Shown one piece after another: positions 7,791-19,764 of a DNA stretch of 49,593 bases (position 1 is the stretch's first letter; each line of letters begins with the position of its first letter). Origin of the DNA: Desulfotomaculaceae bacterium (lineage in GTDB: Bacteria; Bacillota; Desulfotomaculia; Desulfotomaculales; Pelotomaculaceae); contig JAQVXL010000007.1 of NCBI GenBank assembly GCA_028709235.1, positions 1 through 49,593 on the forward strand, read 5' to 3'. The position numbers and the translations under genes were made by a program. The notes under the pieces were generated by a model. It searched no databases, was not told the origin of the DNA, and was given only the letters and a program-made list of their open reading frames with translations.

Positions 7791-8656
7791 GTAATCCACC
7801 TGGTCAGGAGCTGCAAGCCCCAGGCTACGGGTTCAAATATAACCTGGCTTAAGAGCGTGCCCAGCAGGCTTGAAATGGCGAGGAAAAAAATTATCTGCTT
7901 CAGCTCGATTTCTGCTTTTGCACCCCTGGCCACGTCATCGGTCACTTTGGCCAGGACAGGGTCGACCATCATTACGTTGACGACAATTGAAGCGTTGCCT
8001 ACTATAGAAGCCATCAGCACCGCAGTTGAGCGAAATTCCGGGTAAAGGGCGCCAGCATATAGACCGGACAACACGTTAACCGTCCACAGGCTGTAACTGG
8101 CCAGGTTCCAGTATATAAAACCTTTAGGGATGCTCATTTTCCTGGCAAGCAACTCTCTGAGCGTGTCCCGGGAGGACATCCTGAACCTGAGTATGCCGCT
8201 GCCCGGCTTAAACATTGATATGAAAAAAAGATAAATTACCTTGAAAACTGAGCCGGTCTGACCAAATGATTTAATCGCGTTGGAAAAAGAAGTGACAAAA
8301 CTGGGGATCACCAAAATACCCGCCACCGTACCAAGGGTGGCGCCCAGGATCACAAAGCGGAGCCTGTGGCTCAATTCTGCCAGCATTCCCTGGTACAATG
8401 GGCTTTCGGTGACGTTACCGGGAGATATTAACAGGGATTGATTATAAGCTTCTTCTATAGCGCGCTCTACTGTGGAGGCCAGCAGGGGGGCCTGGAGGGT
8501 GTTGGCAAAACTAGCCGCAAGGTAAACGACACTGAAAAGCGAGATAGCGGTGGCCAGGTGTTTTGTCCTGACACCGGAAAGGCGGGAACTGCGGGTTAAA
8601 GTATTGATCAGGTTGATAAAAGCAGTAAGAAGAAAGACAAAAAGTAAACGGTCCAC
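7787..8656 (-). CDS. amj: Lipid II flippase, Amj family
   Basis: Amj is the second type of lipid II flippase known from Bacillus, able to replace MurJ in peptidoglycan synthesis. The 289-residue protein has about six or seven membrane spans. It shows the family-like N-terminal stretch 'NTLTRSSRLSGVRTKHLA', followed by 'SFANTLQAPLLAS' and 'ILVIPSFVTSF'. The start is set at the GTG at 8656 because GGAGGGAAC lies just upstream. Upstream in-frame codons would add a hydrophobic leader without a ribosome-binding site. It stands alone: a terminator precedes it (after rpsI) and another follows it. Confidence 0.82.
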   Translation of the reverse strand: MDRLLFVFLLTAFINLINTLTRSSRLSGVRTKHLATAISLFSVVYLAASFANTLQAPLLASTVERAIEEAYNQSLLISPGNVTESPLYQGMLAELSHRLRFVILGATLGTVAGILVIPSFVTSFSNAIKSFGQTGSVFKVIYLFFISMFKPGSGILRFRMSSRDTLRELLARKMSIPKGFIYWNLASYSLWTVNVLSGLYAGALYPEFRSTAVLMASIVGNASIVVNVMMVDPVLAKVTDDVARGAKAEIELKQIIFFLAISSLLGTLLSQVIFEPVAWGLQLLTRWIT

Positions 8657-8711
8657 CGTTCCCTCCAGAAAATATAATTCATAAATAATTATAACACATA
8701 TCCACATCAAA

Positions 8712-8734
8712 AAAGGAAGGTTTTACCTTCCTTT
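8712..8734 (-). terminator. Rho-independent terminator of rplM-rpsI
   Basis: The arms 8712-8721 and 8725-8734 (AAAGGAAGGT / ACCTTCCTTT) pair with a three-base loop. On the minus strand they are followed by a run of T. The hairpin starts a few bases after the rpsI stop codon. Confidence 0.85.
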
Positions 8735-8739
8735 GATTG

Positions 8740-9132
8740 TTAACGCTTGCTGAATTGAGGAGCGCGGCGGGCCTTACGCAGACCATACTTTCTGCGCTCT
8801 TTCATGCGCGGATCTCTGGTCAAAAAACCGGCCTTTTTTAAAAGGGGACGAAGATTGGGGTCGGCCTGGATCAAAGCGCGGGCAATGCCCATCTTGATCG
8901 CACCGGCCTGGCCGCTGATGCCGCCGCCCAAGACTTTGGCCCGGATATCAAAGCGGGAAGCGACTCCCGTCAATTCTATCGGCTGGCGGACAACCATTTC
9001 CAGTGTCCGGCGGCCAAAATATTCGCTAATCGGCTTGTTGTTAATAGTAACATTGCCTTCACCGGGTACCAGGAATACCCTTGCCACCGAGTTTTTCCTG
9101 CGGCCGGTGCCGTAAAACATAACCTGTGCCAA
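8740..9132 (-). CDS. rpsI: 30S ribosomal protein S9
   Basis: The 130-residue protein is typical S9: '[18 protein letters not shown]', '[14 protein letters not shown]', '[20 protein letters not shown]' and the basic tail '[17 protein letters not shown]', which reaches the P-site tRNA. The start is a TTG with GGAGG ten bases upstream, giving the usual MAQV N-terminus. It follows rplM by 20 bp, and both are served by the promoter at 9645-9673. Confidence 0.98.
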   Translation of the reverse strand: MAQVMFYGTGRRKNSVARVFLVPGEGNVTINNKPISEYFGRRTLEMVVRQPIELTGVASRFDIRAKVLGGGISGQAGAIKMGIARALIQADPNLRPLLKKAGFLTRDPRMKERRKYGLRKARRAPQFSKR

Positions 9133-9152
9133 TTCTGTCTATTCCTCCTTCC

Positions 9153-9587
9153 CTACTGCATCTGCCTGGCTTCGGGTTTTTGCGCCTGGTGCGGATGCTC
9201 AGAGCCTTTATATACCTTGAGCTTCCTGGCCATGTCGGCTCCCAGCCGGTTGTGCGGCAGCATGCCGGTAATTGCTTTTTCCACGGCCAACTCAGGCCTG
9301 GTTTTCATCAGTGTTTCATAATCTACAACTTTCAGGCCGCCGGGATAACCGGAATGCCTGTAGTATTTCTTGGTTCTTAACTTGTTTCCGGTCAGTTTCA
9401 CTTTCTCCGCATTTATTACGATCACATGGTCGCCTGTATCAACATGCGGTGTGAAATCCGGCTTGTGTTTCCCGCGCAGGATCTTGGCCGCCTCCACGGC
9501 AAGCCTGCCTAAAACCTTACCCTCGGCGTCCAGTATGTACCACTTGCGGTTTTTCATATCGCCAGGCTTGGCCATAAAGGTCTTCAT
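9153..9587 (-). CDS. rplM: 50S ribosomal protein L13
   Basis: The 144-residue L13 protein shows '[20 protein letters not shown]', '[19 protein letters not shown]', '[11 protein letters not shown]', '[10 protein letters not shown]' and 'GMLPHNRLG'. It is the first gene of the rplM-rpsI operon. In many Firmicutes this pair sits at the end of the large ribosomal cluster behind truA. Here it follows eno instead, so the locus has been rearranged. Confidence 0.98.
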   Translation of the reverse strand: MKTFMAKPGDMKNRKWYILDAEGKVLGRLAVEAAKILRGKHKPDFTPHVDTGDHVIVINAEKVKLTGNKLRTKKYYRHSGYPGGLKVVDYETLMKTRPELAVEKAITGMLPHNRLGADMARKLKVYKGSEHPHQAQKPEARQMQ

Positions 9588-9644
9588 AATAGAGAATTTC
9601 CCTCCTTAGATATAAACGGACAAAGCTTAAAAGCCACAACCAAC

Positions 9645-9673
9645 ATTATAATATAAAGAATTTTCAGTGTCAA
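9645..9673 (-). promoter_or_regulatory. Consensus sigma-A promoter of rplM-rpsI
   Basis: On the minus strand a perfect TTGACA (9673-9668) is followed, after exactly 17 bases, by a perfect TATAAT (9650-9645). Transcription should start near 9638, leaving a leader of about 50 bases before rplM. The promoter lies between the eno stop and rplM, so the ribosomal genes do not depend on the glycolytic transcript. Confidence 0.92.
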
Positions 9674-9692
9674 CAATAACTATTTCAGGTAA

Positions 9693-12535
<2,843 letters not shown>

Positions 12536-12549
12536 AATATTACCTCCAC

Positions 12550-12589
12550 CGTGTCAGAGGCGTGCCAGGGGGACGGCTCTCTTGACACG
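12550..12589. repeat. REP-like palindromic element A
   Basis: Between gpmI and tpiA lies an imperfect palindrome bounded by CGTGTCAGAG and CTCTTGACACG. Its middle (12562-12580) is a minus-strand copy of the 19-bp motif seen at five other places in the window. Confidence 0.7.
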
Positions 12590-12598
12590 ATTTTCGTT

Positions 12599-13369
12599 TC
12601 ATCTTTTTGTTTCGGATGTTCTTTTGATAATTTCCGTAAAGCTGTCCACTTCCAGGCTGGCCCCGCCTACCAGAGCCCCGTCAATATCGCTCTTGGACAT
12701 CAGCCCGGTTGTATTTTCAGGTTTTACGCTGCCGCCGTAAAGGATGCGCACGTTCCCGGCGGCCTCCGCCCCGAACTGCTCCTGTATAATGCCCCGGATA
12801 TAAGCTATCACTTCCTGGGCGTCTTCATCTGAGGCGGTCCGTCCGGTACCGATAGCCCATACCGGCTCGTAAGCTATCACCATGCCTGCAGCTTGCTCCG
12901 GGGCCAGTCCGGCCAGACCGGACGTGGTCTGGATGCGCACCACTTTCTTGGTGACACCCGCCTCCCGCTCGTCCAGAGTCTCACCGACACACATGATCGG
13001 CGTCAGCCCGTGACCTAAAACAGCTTTGACTTTTTGGTTTACTTTTTCATCGGTCTCCCCGAAATACTGCCGGCGCTCGGAGTGGCCGATAATTACATAA
13101 CCGCATCCCGCGTCTTTCAACATCACCGGAGATACTTCCCCGGTAAAGGCTCCTTTGTCCTCCCAGAAAACGTCCTGGGCGCCCAGATAAATGCCTGAAC
13201 CGCGCAGGCCCTCCGACATCAGTGTCACAGCGGTAAAGGGTGGGCATAAAACCACTTCGATATGATCCGTGCCGACTGCCGTTTTTCTGATATCCTGAAC
13301 AAAGGTCAAAGCATCGGGCACAGTTTTAAACATTTTCCAGTTTCCTGCAATCACCGGTTTGCGTGACAT
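12599..13369 (-). CDS. tpiA: Triosephosphate isomerase
   Basis: The 256-residue TIM barrel shows 'VIAGNWKMFKT' with the active-site Asn and Lys, 'IIGHSERRQYFGETDE' with the catalytic His, 'IAYEPVWAIGTGRTAS' with the catalytic Glu, and the phosphate loops 'RILYGGSVKPEN' and 'GALVGGASL'. It interconverts dihydroxyacetone phosphate and glyceraldehyde-3-phosphate. It follows pgk by 31 bp in the same operon. Confidence 0.98.
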   Translation of the reverse strand: MSRKPVIAGNWKMFKTVPDALTFVQDIRKTAVGTDHIEVVLCPPFTAVTLMSEGLRGSGIYLGAQDVFWEDKGAFTGEVSPVMLKDAGCGYVIIGHSERRQYFGETDEKVNQKVKAVLGHGLTPIMCVGETLDEREAGVTKKVVRIQTTSGLAGLAPEQAAGMVIAYEPVWAIGTGRTASDEDAQEVIAYIRGIIQEQFGAEAAGNVRILYGGSVKPENTTGLMSKSDIDGALVGGASLEVDSFTEIIKRTSETKR

Positions 13370-13400
13370 CAGACCACCCTTTTCATAGCTATTTTAATTA

Positions 13401-14585
13401 TTATTTGTCCAGCAGCACCGCCACACCGGGGAGGACCTTGCCCTCTAGAAATTCCAGGGAAGCGCCGCCGCCGGTTGAGATATGGGTTATCTTGTCCGCG
13501 ACACCGGTCTTTTTTATCGCGGAGACGGAATCCCCACCGCCAACTATTGTAGTACCCTTGCTCTCGGCCATAGCCAGCGCGATCGCCTCGGTGCCTCTGG
13601 CGAATGGCGCCATCTCAAAAACGCCCATAGGACCGTTCCATACTATGGTACTGGCTGGTTTTAAAGCCTCGGTAAACTCCGCCACGGTCTCCTGTCCGAT
13701 ATCAAGAGCCATCCACTCAGCCGGGATCTCACTGACCGGGACGGTTTTCTGCTCGGCATCCGGCGCGGCGCCCGGCGCCACCACCACATCCACAGGCAGG
13801 AGCAGCTTTACTCCTTTATTCTTTGCTTCTGCCAGTATACCCTTGGCCAGGTCAATTTTATCTGCTTCCAACAGTGATTTGCCGACGTCATAACCCTGCG
13901 CCTGCAGGAATGTGTTGGACATACCGCCGCCTATAATCATCGTGTCAACTTTATCCAACAGGTTTGACACAACAGCGATTTTGTCTGAAACCTTGGCCCC
14001 GCCCATAATGGCTACAAATGGCCGTTCCGGGTGAATTAAAAGCCGGCCCAGGATATCCAGTTCTTTTTCCATTAAAAAGCCTGCCACCGCAGGCAAAAAC
14101 TCGGAAACACCTGCAGTGGAGGCATGGGCGCGATGGGCTGTACCAAAAGCGTCATTCACATAAATATCGGCTAGTTCAGCCAGCTGCTGTGAGAATCTTT
14201 CATCATTTTTTTCTTCTTCCGGGTGAAAGCGGACGTTCTCAAGCAATATCACGTCTCCGTTCTGCATCCGTCCGATAGCTTCCCGCGGCACGTCGCCCAC
14301 GCAGTCGTCAACTTTAGCAACCTCCCTGCCCAGCAGTTCGGATAGTTTTTGGGCTACAGGATCCACTCTATATTTCTCATCAATATGTCCTTTGGGGCGA
14401 CCCAGGTGGGATAGAAGAATTACTTTTGCACTATGTTCAATGAGGTAGTTTATCGTCGGAAGCGCCTCAATAATCCTGGTGTCGTCCGAAACCAGGCTGT
14501 TTTTATCCAGGGGGACATTAAAGTCCACTCTTACCAGGACCCTTTTGTCTTTTACATCAATATCCCTGACAGTTTTTTTAGCCAT
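13401..14585 (-). CDS. pgk: Phosphoglycerate kinase
   Basis: Phosphoglycerate kinase makes ATP from 1,3-bisphosphoglycerate. The 394-residue length is normal. Motifs are '[14 protein letters not shown]', '[12 protein letters not shown]', '[14 protein letters not shown]', 'GGAKVSDKI', 'WNGPMGVFE' and '[12 protein letters not shown]' with the C-terminal '[14 protein letters not shown]'. The start is the ATG at 14585 with GGGAGGTG upstream. An in-frame extension to 14627 has no such site. It lies between gap and tpiA. Confidence 0.97.
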   Translation of the reverse strand: MAKKTVRDIDVKDKRVLVRVDFNVPLDKNSLVSDDTRIIEALPTINYLIEHSAKVILLSHLGRPKGHIDEKYRVDPVAQKLSELLGREVAKVDDCVGDVPREAIGRMQNGDVILLENVRFHPEEEKNDERFSQQLAELADIYVNDAFGTAHRAHASTAGVSEFLPAVAGFLMEKELDILGRLLIHPERPFVAIMGGAKVSDKIAVVSNLLDKVDTMIIGGGMSNTFLQAQGYDVGKSLLEADKIDLAKGILAEAKNKGVKLLLPVDVVVAPGAAPDAEQKTVPVSEIPAEWMALDIGQETVAEFTEALKPASTIVWNGPMGVFEMAPFARGTEAIALAMAESKGTTIVGGGDSVSAIKKTGVADKITHISTGGGASLEFLEGKVLPGVAVLLDK

Positions 14586-14776
14586 GGCCGCGACACCTCC
14601 CTTCCATAATCTCTGTAATCTCTGCAAAGCGCTGCAAAATACGCCAGTTCACCCGCACCCCAATCCGGTTACCTTACCCGGGGCTGGAGCGCCGGCACAC
14701 GAACTGTCTTTATTCTACAGCGCTTTCTCCGTAAATTATAACCATATTTCTTTTGAAACTCCTGTTCAGCCAGTAT

Positions 14777-15814
14777 CTACTTGTCCCGCGAAGCCATGTA
14801 AAGCAGTAGATCCAACACCCGTTCGGAATAACCCCACTCGTTGTCATACCAGGCAATAACCTTGGCCATATTATCGCCGATAATCATGGTTGACAGAGAA
14901 TCAATGATCGCCGAATGGGGATCGCCCTTGAAATCGGCGGATACCAGGGGAAGCTCGCAATAATCCAGGATACCCTTCAAATACCCGTTGGCGGCTTCTT
15001 TTAGAGTGGCATTGATCTCATCTGCTGTTACCGTTTTAGCTAGCTCCACCACTAGATCCACTGCTGAAACGGTGGGGAGAGGTACCCTGATGGCAAAACC
15101 GTTGATTTTGCCTTCCAACTCGGGGAGTACCAGCGCCACAGCTTTTGCCGCCCCGGTGGTAGTGGGAATGAGAGAAAGGGTAGCAGCCCTGCCCCGCCTC
15201 ATATCCCGGTGAGGCATATCAAGAAGTTGCTGGTCGTTAGTATAGGCGTGCACAGTTGTCATCAAACCTTTTACAATGCCAAAATGATCATTCAACACCT
15301 TGGCTACCGGAGCAAGGCAGTTAGTGGTGCAAGACGCGTTTGATACCACATGGTGCTGGGTGGGATCGTATTTTTCCTCGTTAACACCCATCACTACCGA
15401 CAGGCACTCGCTGTCGCCCTTGGCCGGACCGGTTAAAATCACTTTTTTGGCGCCCGCCTGGATATGCTTGCCGGCGTCAGCCGGGTCATTCAGCCTGCCG
15501 GTTGACTCAACCACGTAATCCACACCAAGTTCTTTCCAGGGCAACAGGGTAGGATCCCCTTCCGCCAGGATTCTTATCTCGCGGCCGTTAACTACAATAG
15601 CATCTTTTGTCGAGCCGACTTCCTGGTCAAAAATGCCATAGATTGAGTCGTATTTGAGCATATGCCCTATAGATTGAGCGTACGTATCGGTAACTGAGAT
15701 CCTCCTGGATTTGTGATTCACCGCCATTACCTCGATGTCCGGGCGCTTGAGCGCGCACCTCAACACGTCACGGCCAATCCTACCCAGTCCGTTAATCCCT
15801 ATTTTGTACCCCAT
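14777..15814 (-). CDS. gap: Glyceraldehyde-3-phosphate dehydrogenase
   Basis: The enzyme oxidises glyceraldehyde-3-phosphate. The 345 residues carry 'KIGINGLGRIGR' at the N-terminus, the catalytic 'SNASCTTNCLAPV', 'TVHAYTNDQQLLD' and 'WYDNEWGYS'. The position after the second strand, normally an Asp that favours NAD, reads 'MAVNHKSRRISVTDT'. That suggests use of NADP or both cofactors. It heads the glycolytic operon. The 210 bp to rpoN contain no CggR-type regulator, only a decayed copy of the 19-bp repeat core at 15978-15987. Confidence 0.97.
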   Translation of the reverse strand: MGYKIGINGLGRIGRDVLRCALKRPDIEVMAVNHKSRRISVTDTYAQSIGHMLKYDSIYGIFDQEVGSTKDAIVVNGREIRILAEGDPTLLPWKELGVDYVVESTGRLNDPADAGKHIQAGAKKVILTGPAKGDSECLSVVMGVNEEKYDPTQHHVVSNASCTTNCLAPVAKVLNDHFGIVKGLMTTVHAYTNDQQLLDMPHRDMRRGRAATLSLIPTTTGAAKAVALVLPELEGKINGFAIRVPLPTVSAVDLVVELAKTVTADEINATLKEAANGYLKGILDYCELPLVSADFKGDPHSAIIDSLSTMIIGDNMAKVIAWYDNEWGYSERVLDLLLYMASRDK

Positions 15815-16024
15815 TGTGATACGCTCCTTTCATTAGTATGCCTACTTTGGTAAATTTAATTACTATTCTGTATTCTCCGTCATCTTTTAAAGATCCTGCT
15901 CCTGATCCTATTTCGCGAGATAAAATATAGGGACAAACTTCGCGTCTATACCCCATAAAATGACGCCGTTGCTGCCGCAAGGGGACGTAAGCATCTTACA
16001 ACAGTGAGACTTACTATATCAACG

Positions 16025-17437
16025 CTAATATCTGATCCTTTTCCCGATGGCCGGGATGTTTAATTCGCTGCGATACTTCGCCACAGTGCGCCTGGAGATT
16101 TTAATTCCTTTTTGTTTAAGTAAATCAGATATTTTCTGGTCATTCAGAGGAACCCGGCAGTCCTCCCCGTCTATTATTTCCTGGAGCATCTTCTTAATAC
16201 AGCAGGACGATATGGTTGATCCGGTGACATTATGCAAGCCGGTACAAAAAAATTGCTTCATCTCAAATACACCCTGGGGGGTCTGAATATATTTGTTGGA
16301 AGTGGCCCTGCTGATCGTGGACTCGTGCAGTCCGACTTTCTCCGCAACGTTCTTCAGGCTGAGCGGTTTCAAGTACTTGATGCCGTAGTCCAAAAACCCC
16401 CGCTGCATATCCACCAGGCAGTTAGCCACTTTATACAGGGTCAGCCTTCTCCGCTCAATGCTTCTGATCAACCAGACCGCGGCATTCAGCTTGCCCTCGA
16501 CAAAACGGCGGGTCTGCGAGTCGCAGCTTTTTTCTTTAGCCAGTACGGAGCGGTAAGTGGAATTGATCGTTATCCTTGGAGCAATCACGTCATTGACTAG
16601 AATTATATACTCGCCTTCCACTTTTTCCACAACGATATCAGGAATGATAAAGCGGTTATTGCCGGGGTCTGAAAAATTGCGGCCGGGCTTAGGATCCAGC
16701 GTCTTTAATATATCGACCGCCTCCTGGACTTTCTGCACAGTGACACCCAGTTCATGGGCTATCCGGGTGATTTTCCCCCTGGCCAGGAGTTCCAGATAAT
16801 TTTCAATTAAGGCCTTGACATTCTCATTATCTATGCCCAGAGCGCGATACTGAATCATCAGACATTCTTGTAAATCTCTGGCTCCGACACCGGGCGGGTC
16901 AAAACCCTGAATTAAAAGCAAAGCTCTGGCTGCTTCAATTTGACTGACTTCCAGCCGGTCTGCAGCTTCTTCCAGCGACATCCGGAGGTAGCCCTTTTCA
17001 TCTATATTGCCGATAAGATATTCGGCGATTAAACGTTCCATGTTAGTGCAAGGACTCAGATAAAGCTGGAAGAGCATGTGTTCGGCAAGTGTGAGTGCGC
17101 GGGAAAGGAAATTTTCATAACTGTATTCCGGCTGTTCCCGTTTCCTTTCCTGACATCTCAAACCCAAATCGCTGCTGTCCTGAAAATACAACTCCCAGTC
17201 CAGATCATATTCCCTTTTATCTCCGGTCTCGTCCTCCTTATCCTTGTCCAAAAGCTCAAGGTTCTGCTCTCCATTATCATCAGACAATTCCAAAAGAGGG
17301 TTCTCTTGGAGCTGCTGCTCTATATAACTGGCAAGTTCAAGTGAAGAGAACTGCAGCACAGTTATCGCCTGGCGCAATTCTGGGGTCAAAATTAATTTTT
17401 GCGTTTGTGCTATATTCAGATCATAACCCATCCTCAC
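16025..17437 (-). CDS. rpoN: RNA polymerase sigma-54 factor
   Basis: Sigma-54 directs transcription from -24/-12 promoters with enhancer-binding activators. The protein (about 470 residues) has the Gln-rich N-terminal activator region ('QTQKLILTPELRQAITVLQF'), the acidic linker, the core-binding domain, 'HESTISRATSNKYIQTPQG', and the RpoN box near the C-terminus ('SRRTVAKYRSELNIPA'). I place the start at the GTG at 17437, behind GGAG. ATG two codons later is an alternative. I found no obvious -24/-12 promoter in the window, so its local role next to the gap operon is synteny only. Confidence 0.95.
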   Translation of the reverse strand: MRMGYDLNIAQTQKLILTPELRQAITVLQFSSLELASYIEQQLQENPLLELSDDNGEQNLELLDKDKEDETGDKREYDLDWELYFQDSSDLGLRCQERKREQPEYSYENFLSRALTLAEHMLFQLYLSPCTNMERLIAEYLIGNIDEKGYLRMSLEEAADRLEVSQIEAARALLLIQGFDPPGVGARDLQECLMIQYRALGIDNENVKALIENYLELLARGKITRIAHELGVTVQKVQEAVDILKTLDPKPGRNFSDPGNNRFIIPDIVVEKVEGEYIILVNDVIAPRITINSTYRSVLAKEKSCDSQTRRFVEGKLNAAVWLIRSIERRRLTLYKVANCLVDMQRGFLDYGIKYLKPLSLKNVAEKVGLHESTISRATSNKYIQTPQGVFEMKQFFCTGLHNVTGSTISSCCIKKMLQEIIDGEDCRVPLNDQKISDLLKQKGIKISRRTVAKYRSELNIPAIGKRIRY

Positions 17438-17540
17438 TGCAAACTCACTCCTCAAAAAAAATGGCGGATCGTGTTATATTTATTCTCGGAAAAGAGGATG
17501 TTCTCCTGCTATAAAGCTTAATTTGCTCAGGGCCTAATTT

Positions 17541-18143
17541 TTAAGCCCGTTTTACAGACTTGCGCTGGCGGCGCATAACCAGGCCGCAAGTAATGCCAAC
17601 AGTTAAGAGCAGAGCTGTCAATAAGGCCACGCGTTCCTGTCCGGCAGCAAATAGGTAGGGGTGCAGCCTGGCAGCATAATCCATTATATCGTTTATGAGC
17701 ATCCATAGGCCGGCTATGTATCCGATTACCCGTTCAAACCGCAGGGTTTTTAAGAAAATAATACCTTCGGCAGCCATACCCAGGTGAGAAACCCAGAGCA
17801 CAATCTCAATATAACCGACATTACCGTACAGAGCCCAGTAATGTGTGATGATGGCAATAGCCCATAACCCATACTTAATCACGGCCGTAAAGGCAATTAC
17901 CTGAAACAGCAGTTTCAGGGGGCTGTTACCCCTGAGCAGCAGCGCCAAGGCAAAAAGAGTGGCGGAGAGGGGGCTGTCTGAGACAAAGAGCCAGAAGAGA
18001 ACAGGAGTAGCTGCGAGCTGCTCGTGATACCAGTAATACCCGTATCCGGCGCCCAGCAAATTTATAACCACCAGAGGTATTGCAAATCGCGGTTGCCAGG
18101 GATCCCGCCAGAAATCCCGCCATAGTTCAATAATCACACTCAT
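17541..18143 (-). CDS. DUF1405 family integral membrane protein
   Basis: The 200-residue protein has five or six membrane spans and matches the DUF1405/YpjA family of Firmicutes. Characteristic stretches are 'WLFVSDSPLSATLFALALLL', 'TAVIKYGLWAIAIITHYW' and 'WVSHLGMAAEGIIFLKTL', ending in a basic tail. The function is unknown. It lies downstream of the acyltransferase gene and ends 103 bp before rpoN begins. Confidence 0.85.
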   Translation of the reverse strand: MSVIIELWRDFWRDPWQPRFAIPLVVINLLGAGYGYYWYHEQLAATPVLFWLFVSDSPLSATLFALALLLRGNSPLKLLFQVIAFTAVIKYGLWAIAIITHYWALYGNVGYIEIVLWVSHLGMAAEGIIFLKTLRFERVIGYIAGLWMLINDIMDYAARLHPYLFAAGQERVALLTALLLTVGITCGLVMRRQRKSVKRA

Positions 18144-18187
18144 TAGATCATCCTTGCTCCCTGCTTATTCTTCTGTCAGAGTACCGG

Positions 18188-18706
18188 TTAGCGATAGGTG
18201 TACGTCGATAGAGATTTGTCCCCGCTGTCTGGTATGATCCTTGCCGGCACCCCGGCCGCCAGGGTATGCGGCGGGATGTCCCGGTTGACCAGTGAACCGG
18301 CCCCCACCCTGGCGCCGTCACCGATACGCACCCCGGGCAGGATAGTAACGTTGGAACCGATAAGCACATTAGCGCCAATCTCCACCGGACCTTTGCGAAA
18401 CTCCTCCACCAGAAACTCGTGGGTCAAAACAGTAGCGTTGTAGCCGATAATGCTGTTATCCCCGACAGAAATCAGCTGTGGAAAAAAAACATCGAACATA
18501 ACCATCAGCCCAATGGATACGTCTCTGCCCACTTTGACGCCCAAAAGGCTGCGGCATAAATAATTCTTCAGGCCCAAAAAAGGGAGGTAGCGGCACAGGG
18601 AGATAATCAGGAAATTAAAAGCTACCCTGGGAAGGCTGACTATTTTAAAGGAATACTTCATCGAATTTTTGGGACCCGGAGAGGGAAATCTTTGAATCCG
18701 CCTCAT
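18188..18706 (-). CDS. Hexapeptide-repeat acyltransferase
   Basis: The 172-residue protein has a hydrophobic N-terminal part (residues 20-50). A left-handed beta-helix of hexapeptide repeats follows, with '[16 protein letters not shown]', '[20 protein letters not shown]', '[19 protein letters not shown]' and '[20 protein letters not shown]'. The segment containing 'TLTHE/VLTHEF' supplies the typical catalytic His. It probably O-acetylates a sugar or cell-wall component. The ATG overlaps the whiA stop by four bases, so it is cotranslated with whiA. The substrate is unknown. Confidence 0.82.
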   Translation of the reverse strand: MRRIQRFPSPGPKNSMKYSFKIVSLPRVAFNFLIISLCRYLPFLGLKNYLCRSLLGVKVGRDVSIGLMVMFDVFFPQLISVGDNSIIGYNATVLTHEFLVEEFRKGPVEIGANVLIGSNVTILPGVRIGDGARVGAGSLVNRDIPPHTLAAGVPARIIPDSGDKSLSTYTYR

Positions 18707-19647
18707 GTCTTGTTGCCCCGTATCTTTTCAGCGATCTCTTCAATTTTTCTCAGGCGGTGGTTGACCCCTGATTTGCCAAGGGGTGACCGCATTAATTTCC
18801 CCAGCTCCGCCAGGCACGCGCCGGGATATTTCAGCCGGAGCTCCGCAGTTTCTCTGAGGGACTCCGGTATCTTTTCCAGCCCCAATGTGTTATTGATTAA
18901 ATTAATATTTTCGATCTGCCGGACGGCGGCATTCACTGTTTTATTAAGGTTGGCCGTCTCGCAGTTAACCAGGCGGTTGATATTATTGCGCACATCCTTA
19001 TAAATTCGGGCGTTTTCGAAATTAAGCAGAGCGGAGTGGGCGCCAATAATATTCAAAAACCTGACAATATGCTCGCTCTCTTTCAGATAAACAACATTCC
19101 GGTTTTTTCGCAAGCTTGACTTGGCAGCCAGGTTGCATTTATTCATGAGACTGCTGATAGTCTCAGCAAACAATCTATTGTCGGTTATGATTTCCAGGTG
19201 ATAATTGCCCTCGGGCCGGTTAACCGAACCTCCGCCGAGAAAAACGCCCCGCAGGTAAGCGCGCCGGCAGCACTCACGGCGTAAAAGGCCGCGGGGCGCC
19301 ATATCCCTCAGGCGGCCCAATTCGTCCACCATACCCAACCGGTAAAGAATATCGTTGTTTTCCTGCTGAAAAGGAACTCGTATCAGGTAGACATAGTTCT
19401 TTTTCAGTCGTTTCTTTCTCTGGACCAATACCTCTGTTTGCAGGCCAAAAAGGCTTTTTACAAGCGATAGTATTTTTCTGGCGACAGCCGCGTTTTCAGT
19501 TGTAATATGCAGGGACAGGCGTTGGCCGCTACTTATCTGGACACTGCCGCCCATCTTGATGAGGGCGGACAGCTCAGCCAGACGACAACAGGAACGCTGC
19601 CCTATCACGCGGGCTAATTCGTTTTTGGTTGCTGTCGAAAAGGACAA
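18703..19647 (-). CDS. whiA: WhiA-type DNA-binding regulator
   Basis: WhiA is the conserved Gram-positive regulator linked to cell division (sporulation in Streptomyces). The 314 residues include a degenerate homing-endonuclease fold with '[23 protein letters not shown]' type sequence (113-140) and a C-terminal helix-turn-helix ('[17 protein letters not shown]', '[15 protein letters not shown]'). The start is the TTG at 19647, giving [11 protein letters not shown] as in other WhiA proteins. A longer reading to 19686 runs into the promoter. It has its own extended -10 promoter and follows a terminator after yvcK. Confidence 0.93.
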   Translation of the reverse strand: MSFSTATKNELARVIGQRSCCRLAELSALIKMGGSVQISSGQRLSLHITTENAAVARKILSLVKSLFGLQTEVLVQRKKRLKKNYVYLIRVPFQQENNDILYRLGMVDELGRLRDMAPRGLLRRECCRRAYLRGVFLGGGSVNRPEGNYHLEIITDNRLFAETISSLMNKCNLAAKSSLRKNRNVVYLKESEHIVRFLNIIGAHSALLNFENARIYKDVRNNINRLVNCETANLNKTVNAAVRQIENINLINNTLGLEKIPESLRETAELRLKYPGACLAELGKLMRSPLGKSGVNHRLRKIEEIAEKIRGNKT

Positions 19648-19674
19648 ACCGCTCCCCTCTTTCATTTTGCCTAT

Positions 19675-19683
19675 ATTATACCA
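19675..19683 (-). promoter_or_regulatory. Extended -10 promoter of whiA
   Basis: The minus strand reads TGGTATAAT, an extended -10 element, about 28 bases before the whiA start. The -35 region falls in the T-run of the preceding terminator and is poor. The leader would be about 20 bases long. Confidence 0.65.
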
Positions 19684-19684
19684 C

Positions 19685-19714
19685 AAAAAAAAACGCCTCT
19701 TAATGAGACGGCGT
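19685..19714 (-). terminator. Rho-independent terminator after yvcK
   Basis: The minus strand forms a stem ACGCC(G)TCT / AGAGGCGT around a CATTA loop (19693-19714), followed by nine T (19692-19684). It separates yvcK from whiA, which are often cotranscribed in other Firmicutes. Confidence 0.85.
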
Positions 19715-19764
19715 CCGACGGAAACTAAGACGGCTTATCCAGAAATGGGGGCAACCCCCAATCC

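Noticed and set aside
15792-15980. A 62-codon minus-strand frame between rpoN and gap
   Set aside because: It overlaps the gap start, has no good ribosome-binding site and no recognisable sequence. The region is better read as the gap leader.
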